The position numbers were made by a program, and so were the translations under genes. This document shows, piece after piece, positions 34,287-43,746 of a DNA stretch of 64,000 bases. Source of the stretch: an uncultured Duncaniella sp. GTDB lineage: Bacteria; Bacteroidota; Bacteroidia; Bacteroidales; Muribaculaceae. Where the stretch lies: contig NZ_CAJTQC010000008.1 of assembly GCF_910578445.1 (NCBI RefSeq), positions 1 through 64,000 on the forward strand. Direction: 5' to 3'. Position 1 is the first letter of the stretch, and each line of letters begins with the position of its first letter. Below the pieces are notes generated by a model. It did not search any database. It worked only from the letters and a program-made list of their open reading frames with translations, and was not told where the DNA came from.

Positions 34287-35384
34287 ATGAAAACAACAAG
34301 CAAATTAATAGCTTTTTCTCTTGCGACTCTTCTTGCCTCATGCTCAGGAGGCAACAAATGGCATCTTGACGGCAAGATTTCAGGACTTGGCAACGATGAT
34401 GTCGTGGTGCTTGAAGGCAATAATCAAGGATATTGGTATCCAATGGATACGTTGAAAATCTCATCTGACGGCTCGTATTCCTATAGCCGTGAGGCTCAGG
34501 GATATCCGGATATTTATCGTCTGAGGGTAGGTGAGAAGTCTGTATATTTCCCCATTGACAGCATCGAATCTGTCACTCTCTCGGCCGAAGCTCCCGATAT
34601 TGATTCACATTATACACTGGCCGGTTCGCCTCAGGCTGAAAATCTTGTCAGGGTTGACAGTATGCTTCTTGCTGTGGCTGCCAGAAACGGAGCTGCTGCA
34701 GTCAGCACTGATGCTGAACTTAAGCGTGAACTCGGCAAAATGATTATTGCAGATCCTGCCGGAATCGTCACCTATTATATAATAAACAAGAGCATCGCCG
34801 GAAAACCTTTGTTTAATCCTGCCGAGAAGTCGGATTTGCGTATTATCGGAGCTGTGGCCAATGCTTTTAATGAGCGTCGTCCGGAAGATCCCCGTTCGGG
34901 TTATCTTCGTCGGCTCTATCTCGGCAATCGTCCGAGAACCTCTCAGTCTGCGAGTGGAGAAGCCCCTGTCGCTAATGAGGTGCGTGCTTTTGACATCAGA
35001 CTGTTTGATAATACAGGCAAGGAGCATTCTCTGCTCGAAGAAACTTCGAAGGGTAAGGTTGTGCTTCTGAACTTTACAGCCTATACCGCTGATGAGTCGC
35101 CTGCGTTCAATGTCGCACTCAACAAGATATATGAGAAGTATCATTCGCAGGGACTTGAAATTTTTCAGGTGGCTTTCGATGAAGATGAATATGCGTGGAA
35201 ACAGACAGCCAAGAATCTGCCGTGGATTACAGTGCTGAATGGTCCGACTGATGGCGACAAGGCGTTGCGTGACTATAATGTCGGCTCGCTTCCGGCGATA
35301 TTCATTTTTGACAGGAATGGCGATGTTGTCGAACGAGTGACTGATATCACAAAACTTGATTCTGCTGTCAGCCGTAGACTTTGA
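34287..35384 (+). CDS. DUF4369/thioredoxin-fold lipoprotein lacking redox cysteines
   Basis: About 365 residues from the ATG at 34287. The signal peptide ends in the lipobox L-L-A-S-C (Cys19). A DUF4369-like beta domain follows (W-H-L-D-G-K-I-S-G-L), then a helical linker, then a TlpA/ResA-like thioredoxin fold (about 235-365) with K-V-V-L-L-N-F-T-A-Y and S-L-P-A-I-F-I-F-D (cis-proline loop). Where TlpA proteins have W-C-x-x-C, this reads Y-T-A-D-E-S, so there is no disulfide chemistry. The protein is probably a structural or ligand-binding derivative at the periplasmic membrane face. tamB follows 83 bases later. Confidence 0.85.
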   Translation: MKTTSKLIAFSLATLLASCSGGNKWHLDGKISGLGNDDVVVLEGNNQGYWYPMDTLKISSDGSYSYSREAQGYPDIYRLRVGEKSVYFPIDSIESVTLSAEAPDIDSHYTLAGSPQAENLVRVDSMLLAVAARNGAAAVSTDAELKRELGKMIIADPAGIVTYYIINKSIAGKPLFNPAEKSDLRIIGAVANAFNERRPEDPRSGYLRRLYLGNRPRTSQSASGEAPVANEVRAFDIRLFDNTGKEHSLLEETSKGKVVLLNFTAYTADESPAFNVALNKIYEKYHSQGLEIFQVAFDEDEYAWKQTAKNLPWITVLNGPTDGDKALRDYNVGSLPAIFIFDRNGDVVERVTDITKLDSAVSRRL

Positions 35385-35467
35385 AAATTTACGGATTGCA
35401 ATTTTGTAAATAATCTCTCCTCAGACTAAAATTAAGGTAACGATTTTCTGACACTAAAGCCACTGAG

Positions 35468-38400
35468 TTGAAAACATTCTACAGGATTCTTCGTTTCGTC
35501 CTTGTGTGTGTGCTTGTGCTACCGTTGGCAGTACCTTTAATCCTCTATGTCCTTTTATCGTTGCCTTCAGTACAGAACAGTATTGCACAACGTGCCGAAC
35601 ATGAGCTTTCTGCTCTGCTCGGCACTGACGTGCATTTAGGGGGAGTGTCTGTCGCTCCATTCAACCGTATCGTACTTAGCGATGTTGTCGTCAGGGATCA
35701 GTCGGGGGTTGAGGCGCTAAACGTAGGGCATATAGGTGCGGGTATTTCGTTGATGGAGAGTCTGTGGAGTAAACGGCCTTTGATTTCATATGTCGAACTT
35801 ATCGACATGGATGTCAATCTCTACAAGGACAGCATAGGCGCTCCCTTAAACATTCAGCCGATAATCGACCGTTTTAAATCGGACGGCAATAAGCCTCCGA
35901 CAGCTTTTGACCTTGCCGTCAATCTGGTGGTTATCCGTCGGAGCTCTCTGAGTTACGATGTCCTTGACACCACTCTTGCCGATTCGACACGGTTTGACAA
36001 AAATCATATATCGGTTTCAGATTTCAGAGCCGACATAAGTGCGCCACTGATAGCCAATGACCGTCTGTCGGTCGACGTTAAGCGTCTTGGCGCTGAGGAA
36101 CGCTCGGGCTTGTCTCTTAAAGATTTCACTGTGTCTGTCATTGCCGATAAGGATGCAATGCAGATAAATGATCTGGTCGTAGAGATGGGCCATTCGCGCA
36201 TTGCATTTAATAATTTGGCTGTGGCTTCTCCATTCGGGCCTGGCTTTAAACTGCAAGATGCGATGCTGTCGTCTGTCGAGACTCTTCCCGATACATATCT
36301 GACACTCTCGGATCTTTCGCCATTTGTCAAGGAATTCAGGGATATAGATGATCGTGTTGGGATTGATTTTGAACTTGACGGCCGTCCCGACAGCTTGGTT
36401 ATAAGGCATTTCAATCTTGAAGTCGCCGACCGTAATTCCCGGTTGGGGACTCACGGACTTATTGAAAATCTGACTCTTGGAAGTGATTCTGTCCTAATCG
36501 ACTTGCATCGGTTCAATCTTGTTGCAAATGTGTGGGATGTACTTGGATTCATGGCTTCTCCCTCAGGTAAGCTACATCATCTCTATGAAAAATTGCTTCC
36601 GTTGCGTGCGCTTGGCAATATAAATTTGCTTGGCGATGTGACTCTTACCACCCATAGCGTTGATTTCAATGGCGCATTGGGTACGGACTGTGGCAATCTT
36701 GATCTGGATTGTGGTATTTATAAAAAAGGAAAAAGTGGTCCTCTCAACATCGATGGCAGGGTGAATTCATCGTCGTTTGATCCTTCGCAATTGCTTCCGG
36801 GACTTGCCCCATTGACACGTGTTTCTTTTGAAACTCTTGTTGACCTTGTCATTGGGAAAAAAGGGTTTATCAAGGGAAATGCGGATTTGGCGATTCCTGA
36901 AATCGAATGGAATGGCTTTGTTTTCTCGGACATTGCCGCTCAAGCCCGATTTTTTGGCGATAAGATGGAAGGCATGGTGCGATCATCATCCCCGGGGCTT
37001 GATTTCGTGGCTACAGGCGGGGCTGACTTCATCGGAGAAAAACCATTGAATGAATTTTATGCAGAGATAAAAAATGTGTCGCTTGCTCCGTTTGTTAAAA
37101 ACGGTCGCTTTCATGACTATTCAGTGGCCGGTGGTATCGACGTGTCTGTTCAGGGCCGTAATCCTGACACTATGACCGGCTGGGTCAAGATTGAAGATAT
37201 AAAATTTGCCGGATCAGATGGCAATACACTCGTTGTTCCTTATGTGGAACTCGAAGCCGCCGACAGAGATTCATTAAGACTTATCACGTTGAGAAGTCCT
37301 CAGGCCGATGCCGACCTTTCCGGCTGCTTCAGCCTTAAAACACTTGGTAAGGATATCGGCAACATTGTGTCGTCGGTTTATCCATCATTGATAAGATCCG
37401 GTGAAGACCACCTGAACCGGATTGATTGCCGTTTGAATCTGACAGTGAAGGAAGATTCGATGCTGTCGCGTTTCTTTAAGTTGCCGGTCGATTTTATCTA
37501 TCCCGTAAAAGTGAATTCCTATGCCAGTGGCGGCGACAACCCTACTTTGGGATTGTCGGTCGACATGCCTTTCCTGAGAAATAAGAATAAACTTATCGAG
37601 GGAAGCAGTCTGTCGCTGCTTATTGACGGGGCTGCGAGGAAAATGGAGTTTTTGGCGCATACTTCTCTGCCGACCAAAGACGGTAAACTCGACTTGAATC
37701 TGAAATCTATGGGGCATACCGACTCTATAGCCACCGATATTTCATGGGTCGTGGACCGCGATAAGGAATTCAGAGGCAATTTGAGTTTCGACACTGATTT
37801 CCGGCGTGACACAATTGACAATAATCTGTTCACTGATATAGTGATTAACAAGTCGAAAATGGTGTTTAACGATTCGATGTGGACAGTCAATCCTGCACGA
37901 ATCAACATTGCTCCACATCGGATTGAAGTTGACAACCTGAGCGGAGGCCGTCATGGTCAGTCTCTTTCAATCAATGGCGTTGCTTCGGCCGATTCTACGG
38001 AACTGTTGGTGATGAAGCTTCAGAACATTGACCTTGATTATATTTTTGAAAGCCTGAATATTGGCGAAGCTGTTCAGTTTGGAGGATGTGCCACAGGTGA
38101 TTTCTATGGCCTTATGCTCCTTTCTTCAGAACCGGTGCTTTACACTCCACGCCTGAAGGTCGATGGCTTGAAGTATAATAAATGCGTCATGGGTGATGCG
38201 GATATACGTTCATATTGGAATCACGACGAAAAAAGCGTTGTGATAAAGGCTGATATACGTCAGCCGAACTCCGACCTGTCAGTAGTCGACGGATATATCA
38301 AGCCGATGACAGAGGAGCTTGATTTCAGATTCACTGCTAAAAATGCTCCGGTCGGGTTCATGGCTCCGTTCATGTCGGCGTTCACTTCGAAAATATCAGG

Positions 38401-40069
38401 ACGAGTCTCGGGCGACGCGCATCTCTATGGCACATTCAAGGATCTTGACCTTAAGGGTGATGTTTTTGCAGACAACCTTTCGGTCAAACTTGATTTCACC
38501 AATGCCACATATACGGCGACCGACAGTGTGCACATCGAACCGGGTATAATAAGGTTTAACGACATAAAGCTTACAGACAAAAACAATAAAGAGGCTAACC
38601 TGAGCGGTTATGTCAAACATAACTATTTCCATGATGCGTCATTTAAGTTTGACATAACCGGCGCAAAGGATTTTCTTGTCTATGATATAAGTGGCAATCA
38701 GACTGAAGACCCTTGGTATGGACGTATTTTCGGTAATGGCCGTGCTCTTGTGAAAGGTGGTCCGGGACATGTGGATATTGATGTCGATATGTCTACTGCT
38801 CCGAATTCGAATTTTACATTCGTGCTGAGTGACGCCGAACAGGCAATGGATTATACTTTCATCACTCTGCGAGACCGCGATAAGGCAAAGAAGGATTCTC
38901 TGATGATGCTTGATCCGAAGCAGGTGATAATCCGTAAGATGAATGAGCGGATCAGACATGATGAAGAGGGAGTCGCATCGGTCTATTCGCTGACGTTTAA
39001 GGTTGGCATAACCCCCGATGCGACCATTACTCTACTTATGGACCCGGCAGGAGGTGACAAGATTACTGCACATGGCAATGGCAATCTACGCATGACATAT
39101 ACGTCTGACGGCGATATGAAGATGTATGGAAACTATACGATTAACAGAGGAAAATACAATTTCACGCTTCAGGACATAATCCTGAAGGACTTCGATATAC
39201 GTGAAGGAAGTAAGATTTCGTTCCTTGGAGATCCATATGCGGCTCAGCTTGACATCACGGCATCCTATTCGCTCAATGCAAATCTGAGTGAGCTTGACGA
39301 ATCGTTCCTTGAAGACCGTGAGCTTAACCGAACGAATGTGCGTGTCGATGCGCTCATGTTTGTGAAGGGCGACATCCGTCAGCCTGACATCACGTTTGAT
39401 CTGGAGTTCCCGAGCCTTTCGCAGGAGATATATCGCAAAGTGCGCTCGATAGTCTCGACAGAGGACATGATGAACCGTCAGATAATATATCTACTTGCGC
39501 TTAACAAGTTCTATACTCCCGATTATATGACCGGCACTCATGGCAACGAGCTCGTTTCAGTTGCTTCGTCCACCCTTTCATCGCGTCTCGGCTCGATGCT
39601 TGGACAATTGAGCGACAACTGGAGCATAGCTCCGGCCATACGTAGCGACCGTGGTGATTTCTCCAATGTGGAGGTTGATGTCGCGCTGTCGAGCCATCTT
39701 CTAAACAATAGGCTTCTGTTGAACGGAAACCTTGGGTATCGTGATAAATCATTGAACAATAATAGTTTCATCGGTGATTTCGACATCCGATACCTGCTCA
39801 ATCGTTCCGGCTCAATACAGCTTAAGGCATATAATCGTTACAATGATCAGAACTATTATCTGAAGAGTGCTCTTACGACACAAGGCATAGGCATTGTGTT
39901 CAAACGTGACTTTGATAATATCTTCTCCTTCCTGCGTCGTAGAAAAAAAACTTCTGAAGATAAGCCAAAGGGTGAAGCAGTGCCGGATTCTGTGAATGAC
40001 GGTGTGCTTGAGAAGAGAAAACGGATACCGGCCGATAGTATATTTGACGGCAGCGCAGGTCCGGAGTGA
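35468..40069 (+). CDS. tamB: Translocation and assembly module protein TamB
   Basis: A 1533-residue AsmA/TamB-family protein bridging inner and outer membranes. An N-terminal membrane anchor (about 5-30, starting L-K-T-F-Y-R-I-L-R-F) leads into long beta-taco repeats, and the C-terminal DUF490 domain (about 1130-1480) contains D-P-A-G-G-D-K-I-T-A-H-G and D-I-R-Q-P-D-I-T-F-D-L-E-F-P. TTG at 35468 is taken as start because no in-frame ATG precedes the anchor. Homologues move phospholipids to the outer membrane or help TamA insert barrels. In Bacteroidetes the second role is often assumed. It may be read with the upstream lipoprotein gene. Confidence 0.93.
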   Translation: MKTFYRILRFVLVCVLVLPLAVPLILYVLLSLPSVQNSIAQRAEHELSALLGTDVHLGGVSVAPFNRIVLSDVVVRDQSGVEALNVGHIGAGISLMESLWSKRPLISYVELIDMDVNLYKDSIGAPLNIQPIIDRFKSDGNKPPTAFDLAVNLVVIRRSSLSYDVLDTTLADSTRFDKNHISVSDFRADISAPLIANDRLSVDVKRLGAEERSGLSLKDFTVSVIADKDAMQINDLVVEMGHSRIAFNNLAVASPFGPGFKLQDAMLSSVETLPDTYLTLSDLSPFVKEFRDIDDRVGIDFELDGRPDSLVIRHFNLEVADRNSRLGTHGLIENLTLGSDSVLIDLHRFNLVANVWDVLGFMASPSGKLHHLYEKLLPLRALGNINLLGDVTLTTHSVDFNGALGTDCGNLDLDCGIYKKGKSGPLNIDGRVNSSSFDPSQLLPGLAPLTRVSFETLVDLVIGKKGFIKGNADLAIPEIEWNGFVFSDIAAQARFFGDKMEGMVRSSSPGLDFVATGGADFIGEKPLNEFYAEIKNVSLAPFVKNGRFHDYSVAGGIDVSVQGRNPDTMTGWVKIEDIKFAGSDGNTLVVPYVELEAADRDSLRLITLRSPQADADLSGCFSLKTLGKDIGNIVSSVYPSLIRSGEDHLNRIDCRLNLTVKEDSMLSRFFKLPVDFIYPVKVNSYASGGDNPTLGLSVDMPFLRNKNKLIEGSSLSLLIDGAARKMEFLAHTSLPTKDGKLDLNLKSMGHTDSIATDISWVVDRDKEFRGNLSFDTDFRRDTIDNNLFTDIVINKSKMVFNDSMWTVNPARINIAPHRIEVDNLSGGRHGQSLSINGVASADSTELLVMKLQNIDLDYIFESLNIGEAVQFGGCATGDFYGLMLLSSEPVLYTPRLKVDGLKYNKCVMGDADIRSYWNHDEKSVVIKADIRQPNSDLSVVDGYIKPMTEELDFRFTAKNAPVGFMAPFMSAFTSKISGRVSGDAHLYGTFKDLDLKGDVFADNLSVKLDFTNATYTATDSVHIEPGIIRFNDIKLTDKNNKEANLSGYVKHNYFHDASFKFDITGAKDFLVYDISGNQTEDPWYGRIFGNGRALVKGGPGHVDIDVDMSTAPNSNFTFVLSDAEQAMDYTFITLRDRDKAKKDSLMMLDPKQVIIRKMNERIRHDEEGVASVYSLTFKVGITPDATITLLMDPAGGDKITAHGNGNLRMTYTSDGDMKMYGNYTINRGKYNFTLQDIILKDFDIREGSKISFLGDPYAAQLDITASYSLNANLSELDESFLEDRELNRTNVRVDALMFVKGDIRQPDITFDLEFPSLSQEIYRKVRSIVSTEDMMNRQIIYLLALNKFYTPDYMTGTHGNELVSVASSTLSSRLGSMLGQLSDNWSIAPAIRSDRGDFSNVEVDVALSSHLLNNRLLLNGNLGYRDKSLNNNSFIGDFDIRYLLNRSGSIQLKAYNRYNDQNYYLKSALTTQGIGIVFKRDFDNIFSFLRRRKKTSEDKPKGEAVPDSVNDGVLEKRKRIPADSIFDGSAGPE

Positions 40070-40217
40070 TTTTTTATTAAAAAATTTGCTTCGGTCATGT
40101 AACTAATCGAGGTGATTTTTCGTCTAATATATAATATAGGTGCACAACTTGGCCTATATTCGATATTAAGTAGCCTTAATCAGATATATCAAATCTAATC
40201 ATATTAATTATCACATT

Positions 40218-43200
40218 ATGAGAAAAAGTATTGTTTCACTGGCTCTGTTTGCCGTTTCGGCATTCGGAGTTTCGGCAGCCCCTTTGTGGTTGCGTAATGT
40301 GGCTATTTCTCCTGATGGCTCGACGATTGCATTCACCTACAAGGGTAATATCTTCACAGTGCCTGTGAAGGGTGGTGAAGCTCGCCAGTTGACATCGGGA
40401 AGCAGCTACAACACCAATCCGGTATGGAGTCCGGATGGCACAAAGATTGCGTTCGGAAGTGACCGTGAAGGTTCGATGGATGTATTTGTTGTCAACAGTC
40501 GGGGAGGTGTTCCCAAACGTCTTACCACTAATTCAGGCAATGAGGCTCCGCTGGCATTCAAAGATAACAATCATGTGCTATTTTCAGCGACATTGCTTCC
40601 GTCACCGACAGCTGCTCAGGGCGGTTTCAACCAGCAGGTCTACAGTGTGGATCTTGAAGGGCATCGTCCGCAGATGTTCATTTCGTTGACCATGCCTGCG
40701 CTCAGCGTCGGTAAGGACGGCCGTGTGCTCTATCACGATAAGAAAGGAGTGGAAAACGCATGGCGTAAGCATGAACGTTCGTCAGGCACATCAGATGTCT
40801 GGTTGCTTGATAACGGGAAACATACGAAGCTTACCGATTTCAATGGCCATGATTTAAATCCTGTCTGGGCGCCTGACGGTTCTTTTTATTTTGTCAGCGA
40901 GGAGGACGGCACTCTTAATGTCTACAAACGTTCGATAGACGGCAAGCAAAAAAAACAGCTCACATCGTTTACGACACATCCTGTCCGTTCGCTCTCGGCA
41001 TCGAATAATGGAACTCTTGCTTTCAGCTGGGACGGTGAGATTTATACAATGAACGAGAACGGCAAGCCTGAAAAGGTCAATGTCGAAATCATTACCGACG
41101 AATATGCGTCGCCTGCCGAAAAGTCATTGCGTCGTTCAGGTGCGTCGAGCATTGCTGTGTCGCCCGACGGTGAGCTGGTGGCCTTTGTGCTTCGCGGTGA
41201 TGTGTATGTAACCTCCACCGAGTTTAACACCACCCGTCGCATCACCGACACTTCTGCTCAGGAACGTTCGGTCGACTTCGCGCCTGATGGTCGCAGCATC
41301 GTGTATGACAGCGACCGCGACGGAATCTGGCAGCTGTTCACGACTGAAATCAAAGATCCTGCTGAAAAGTCGCTGCTCTATGCTACGGAACTTGTCGAGA
41401 AGCCATTGTATAAGAGTAATAAGCCTGCATTTTTCCCTGACTACAGTCCCGACGGTAAAAAAGTGGCTTTTCTTGAAGACCGCACCACGCTGCGTGTCAT
41501 TGATGTCAAATCCAAGAAAGTGACAACCGCTCTTGACGGAAAATTCAATTACAGCTATCAGGACGGAGATGTCGGTTTCGAGTGGGGACCGGACAGCAAC
41601 TGGCTTCTTATTGACTATATAGGTGTCGGTGGCTGGAATAATTCGGATATCGCTCTTGTAAAAGCCGATGGCAGTGAAGTAGTCAACCTTACAGAGAGTG
41701 GCTACAACAACAGCAATCCCCAGTGGGTTCTCAATGGTAAGGCCGTTGCCTATACTACAGCTAAATATGGCTATAAGAGTCATGGCAGCTGGGGTAATGA
41801 AGGCGATGTGCTCCTCATGTTCCTTGACGGCGAGGCTTATGACCGCTTCAACATGACCGAAGAGGAAGAAAAACTTGCCGATAAAGCAGAAAAAGATAAG
41901 AAAGACAAAGAAGGCAAGGATAAGAAAGATAAAAAAGACGGCAAGAAGGACTCAAAAAAAGGAAAGAAGGACGATAAGGATAAGAAAAAAGATGGCGAAG
42001 CAGAAAAGAAAGAGTCAAAACCTTTGGTCTTCGATTTCGCTGACCGCCGTCACCGCCTCGTACGTCTGACAGGTTCATCCTCGAAACTTGGTGCATATTA
42101 TGTGTCACCGAAGGCTGATAAACTTTATTATGTCGCATCAAGTCCCGATGGCCGTTCGCTCTATGAACGTGATCTTAAGAAAGGCGACACAAAGACTCTT
42201 GCCAAAGGGCTGAGTGCATGGACCATGATTCCTGATAAGGACGGAAAGAACGTGTTCGTTATGGACCATACCGGCATCAAGAAAGTCACTCTTGCATCAG
42301 GAAAACAGACTCCTGTGGCTTTTGAGGCCGAATACACACGTCGTGCGGCGGATGAGCGCAATTACATCTACGAGCATATGTGGCGTCAGGTACTTGACAA
42401 GTTCTATGATCCGGAACTTCATGGCGTTGACTGGGCAAAGTATCGCGACGAATATGCAAAGTTCCTTCCCTATATCAATAACAACTATGATTTCTCCATC
42501 CTTCTCAGCGAAATCCTTGGAGAACTCAATGCCTCGCATACCGGTGGTGGCTATCGTGGCGGAGGTAACCGTCTGCCGACATCTCATCTTGGAGCGTTCT
42601 TCGATGAAAACTATGACGGTGACGGCTTGAAGGTGGTCGAGGTCATAAAACGTGGCCCTCTTTCACCGAAAAATGTCGGAGTTGAGCCCGGCGACATAAT
42701 CATGGCTATAAATGATTCCACGATTCTTGCCGGTCAGGACTATTTCCCGCTGCTTGAAGGCAAGAAGAAAATTAAACTCGGCATAAAGAAACGCAACGGT
42801 GACAAGAAAAATGTCTATGTCAAGACAACAACAGCCGGAAATATACGCAATCTCCTTTATCATCGCTGGATTGAACGCAATGAGCGGATTGTCGACAGTG
42901 TGTCCGGCGGCCGTATAGGCTATGTCCACGTGGAAGGCATGGACGCTTCAAGTTTCAGTGAGGTCTATGACCGTCTTCTTGGCAAGTTCCGCAATTGCGA
43001 CGCTGTGGTTGTCGATACACGTCACAACGGTGGTGGCTGGCTTCACAATGACCTCGCTCTTCTCCTCGGCGGTAAAGAGTATGTGCGTTTCAGCCCTCGC
43101 GGACAGTATATCGGCACAGAGCCGTTCTCTCAGTGGACCAAGCCATCCGTGATGCTTGTCGACGAGAGCAACTACAGCGATGCTCATGGTTCGCCATACG

Positions 43201-43475
43201 TCTATCAGACGTTGAAAATCGGTGATGTGGTCGGAGCGCCTGTGCCGGGCACTATGACTGCCGTGTGGTGGGAGACTCAGATTGATCCTACTCTTTATTT
43301 CGGCATACCTCAGGTGACATCGCTCGATATCAACGGTCAGCCACTGGAGAACAAGCAGCTCAATCCCGACGTGCTTATTTACAACACTCCTGAAAATGTT
43401 CTCAACGGTGTTGACGACCAGCTCATCGGTGCGACCAAGCATCTCATGAATAAGACAAAGGCGGTGAAGAAGTAA
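40218..43475 (+). CDS. Tricorn-like S41 family peptidase with WD40-like propeller
   Basis: A 1085-residue exported protease. The signal peptide (1-20, ending F-G-V-S-A) precedes a PD40/TolB-type beta-propeller with repeated S-P-D-G and S-P-D-G-T-K-I-A-F motifs (about 25-540). A tricorn-type core, a PDZ domain (V-G-V-E-P-G-D-I-I-M-A-I-N) and an S41 domain follow, the last with T-R-H-N-G-G-G-W-L-H-N and the nucleophile in E-S-N-Y-S-D-A-H-G. Residues about 548-600 are an unusual Lys/Asp/Glu-rich low-complexity insert between propeller and core. It probably degrades peptides in the periplasm. A strong terminator follows. Confidence 0.93.
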   Translation: MRKSIVSLALFAVSAFGVSAAPLWLRNVAISPDGSTIAFTYKGNIFTVPVKGGEARQLTSGSSYNTNPVWSPDGTKIAFGSDREGSMDVFVVNSRGGVPKRLTTNSGNEAPLAFKDNNHVLFSATLLPSPTAAQGGFNQQVYSVDLEGHRPQMFISLTMPALSVGKDGRVLYHDKKGVENAWRKHERSSGTSDVWLLDNGKHTKLTDFNGHDLNPVWAPDGSFYFVSEEDGTLNVYKRSIDGKQKKQLTSFTTHPVRSLSASNNGTLAFSWDGEIYTMNENGKPEKVNVEIITDEYASPAEKSLRRSGASSIAVSPDGELVAFVLRGDVYVTSTEFNTTRRITDTSAQERSVDFAPDGRSIVYDSDRDGIWQLFTTEIKDPAEKSLLYATELVEKPLYKSNKPAFFPDYSPDGKKVAFLEDRTTLRVIDVKSKKVTTALDGKFNYSYQDGDVGFEWGPDSNWLLIDYIGVGGWNNSDIALVKADGSEVVNLTESGYNNSNPQWVLNGKAVAYTTAKYGYKSHGSWGNEGDVLLMFLDGEAYDRFNMTEEEEKLADKAEKDKKDKEGKDKKDKKDGKKDSKKGKKDDKDKKKDGEAEKKESKPLVFDFADRRHRLVRLTGSSSKLGAYYVSPKADKLYYVASSPDGRSLYERDLKKGDTKTLAKGLSAWTMIPDKDGKNVFVMDHTGIKKVTLASGKQTPVAFEAEYTRRAADERNYIYEHMWRQVLDKFYDPELHGVDWAKYRDEYAKFLPYINNNYDFSILLSEILGELNASHTGGGYRGGGNRLPTSHLGAFFDENYDGDGLKVVEVIKRGPLSPKNVGVEPGDIIMAINDSTILAGQDYFPLLEGKKKIKLGIKKRNGDKKNVYVKTTTAGNIRNLLYHRWIERNERIVDSVSGGRIGYVHVEGMDASSFSEVYDRLLGKFRNCDAVVVDTRHNGGGWLHNDLALLLGGKEYVRFSPRGQYIGTEPFSQWTKPSVMLVDESNYSDAHGSPYVYQTLKIGDVVGAPVPGTMTAVWWETQIDPTLYFGIPQVTSLDINGQPLENKQLNPDVLIYNTPENVLNGVDDQLIGATKHLMNKTKAVKK

Positions 43476-43517
43476 AACCGTTCTTCATGCTCAAGGCAGC
43501 GACTTGTCTGCCGGCTT

Positions 43518-43562
43518 AAAAACAGACTGACGATGATCCGTTTATCGTCAGTCTGTTTTTTT
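43518..43562 (+). terminator. Intrinsic terminator after the tricorn-like gene
   Basis: A 17-bp perfect stem (43518-43534 with 43544-43560) with a 9-base loop. The right arm ends in a T-run reaching 43562, and the left arm starts with A residues, so it may act in both directions. Confidence 0.92.
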
Positions 43563-43579
43563 GCACCGGAGATGATGAT

Positions 43580-43610
43580 TTTGATGTGTGAATAATATTT
43601 GCTACCTTTG
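43580..43610 (+). promoter_or_regulatory. Promoter of the MATE transporter gene
   Basis: TTTG (43580-43583), a 19-base spacer and TACCTTTG (43603-43610) match the Bacteroidetes consensus exactly. The start codon is 137 bases after the box, leaving a long leader. Confidence 0.8.
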
Positions 43611-43616
43611 CAGTGC

Positions 43617-43746
43617 CGATTATAAGCTTGCGTTTTGTAATCCTCATCGGAGGGCATGATAATGATGCTGGATAAGATGACCGGGTAAAACCACGATTCT
43701 TATGCGGCTATTTTTATGTTTAACTTTAATAAAGCGAGTTTTAGAG
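43617..43746 (+). promoter_or_regulatory. Structured 5' leader of the MATE gene (possible cis-regulatory RNA)
   Basis: About 130 bases lie between the predicted transcription start and the ATG. Three small hairpins line up: CCTC/GAGG (43642-43653), GCAT/ATGC (43654-43668) and ATAAGA/TCTTAT (43672-43703), the last enclosing CCGGGTAAAACCACG. I do not recognise a known riboswitch class. Confidence 0.35.

Noticed and set aside
41136..41783. Long open frame antisense to the tricorn-like protease (215 codons)
   Set aside because: The plus-strand product is clearly real, with propeller repeats. The antisense product has no family resemblance.
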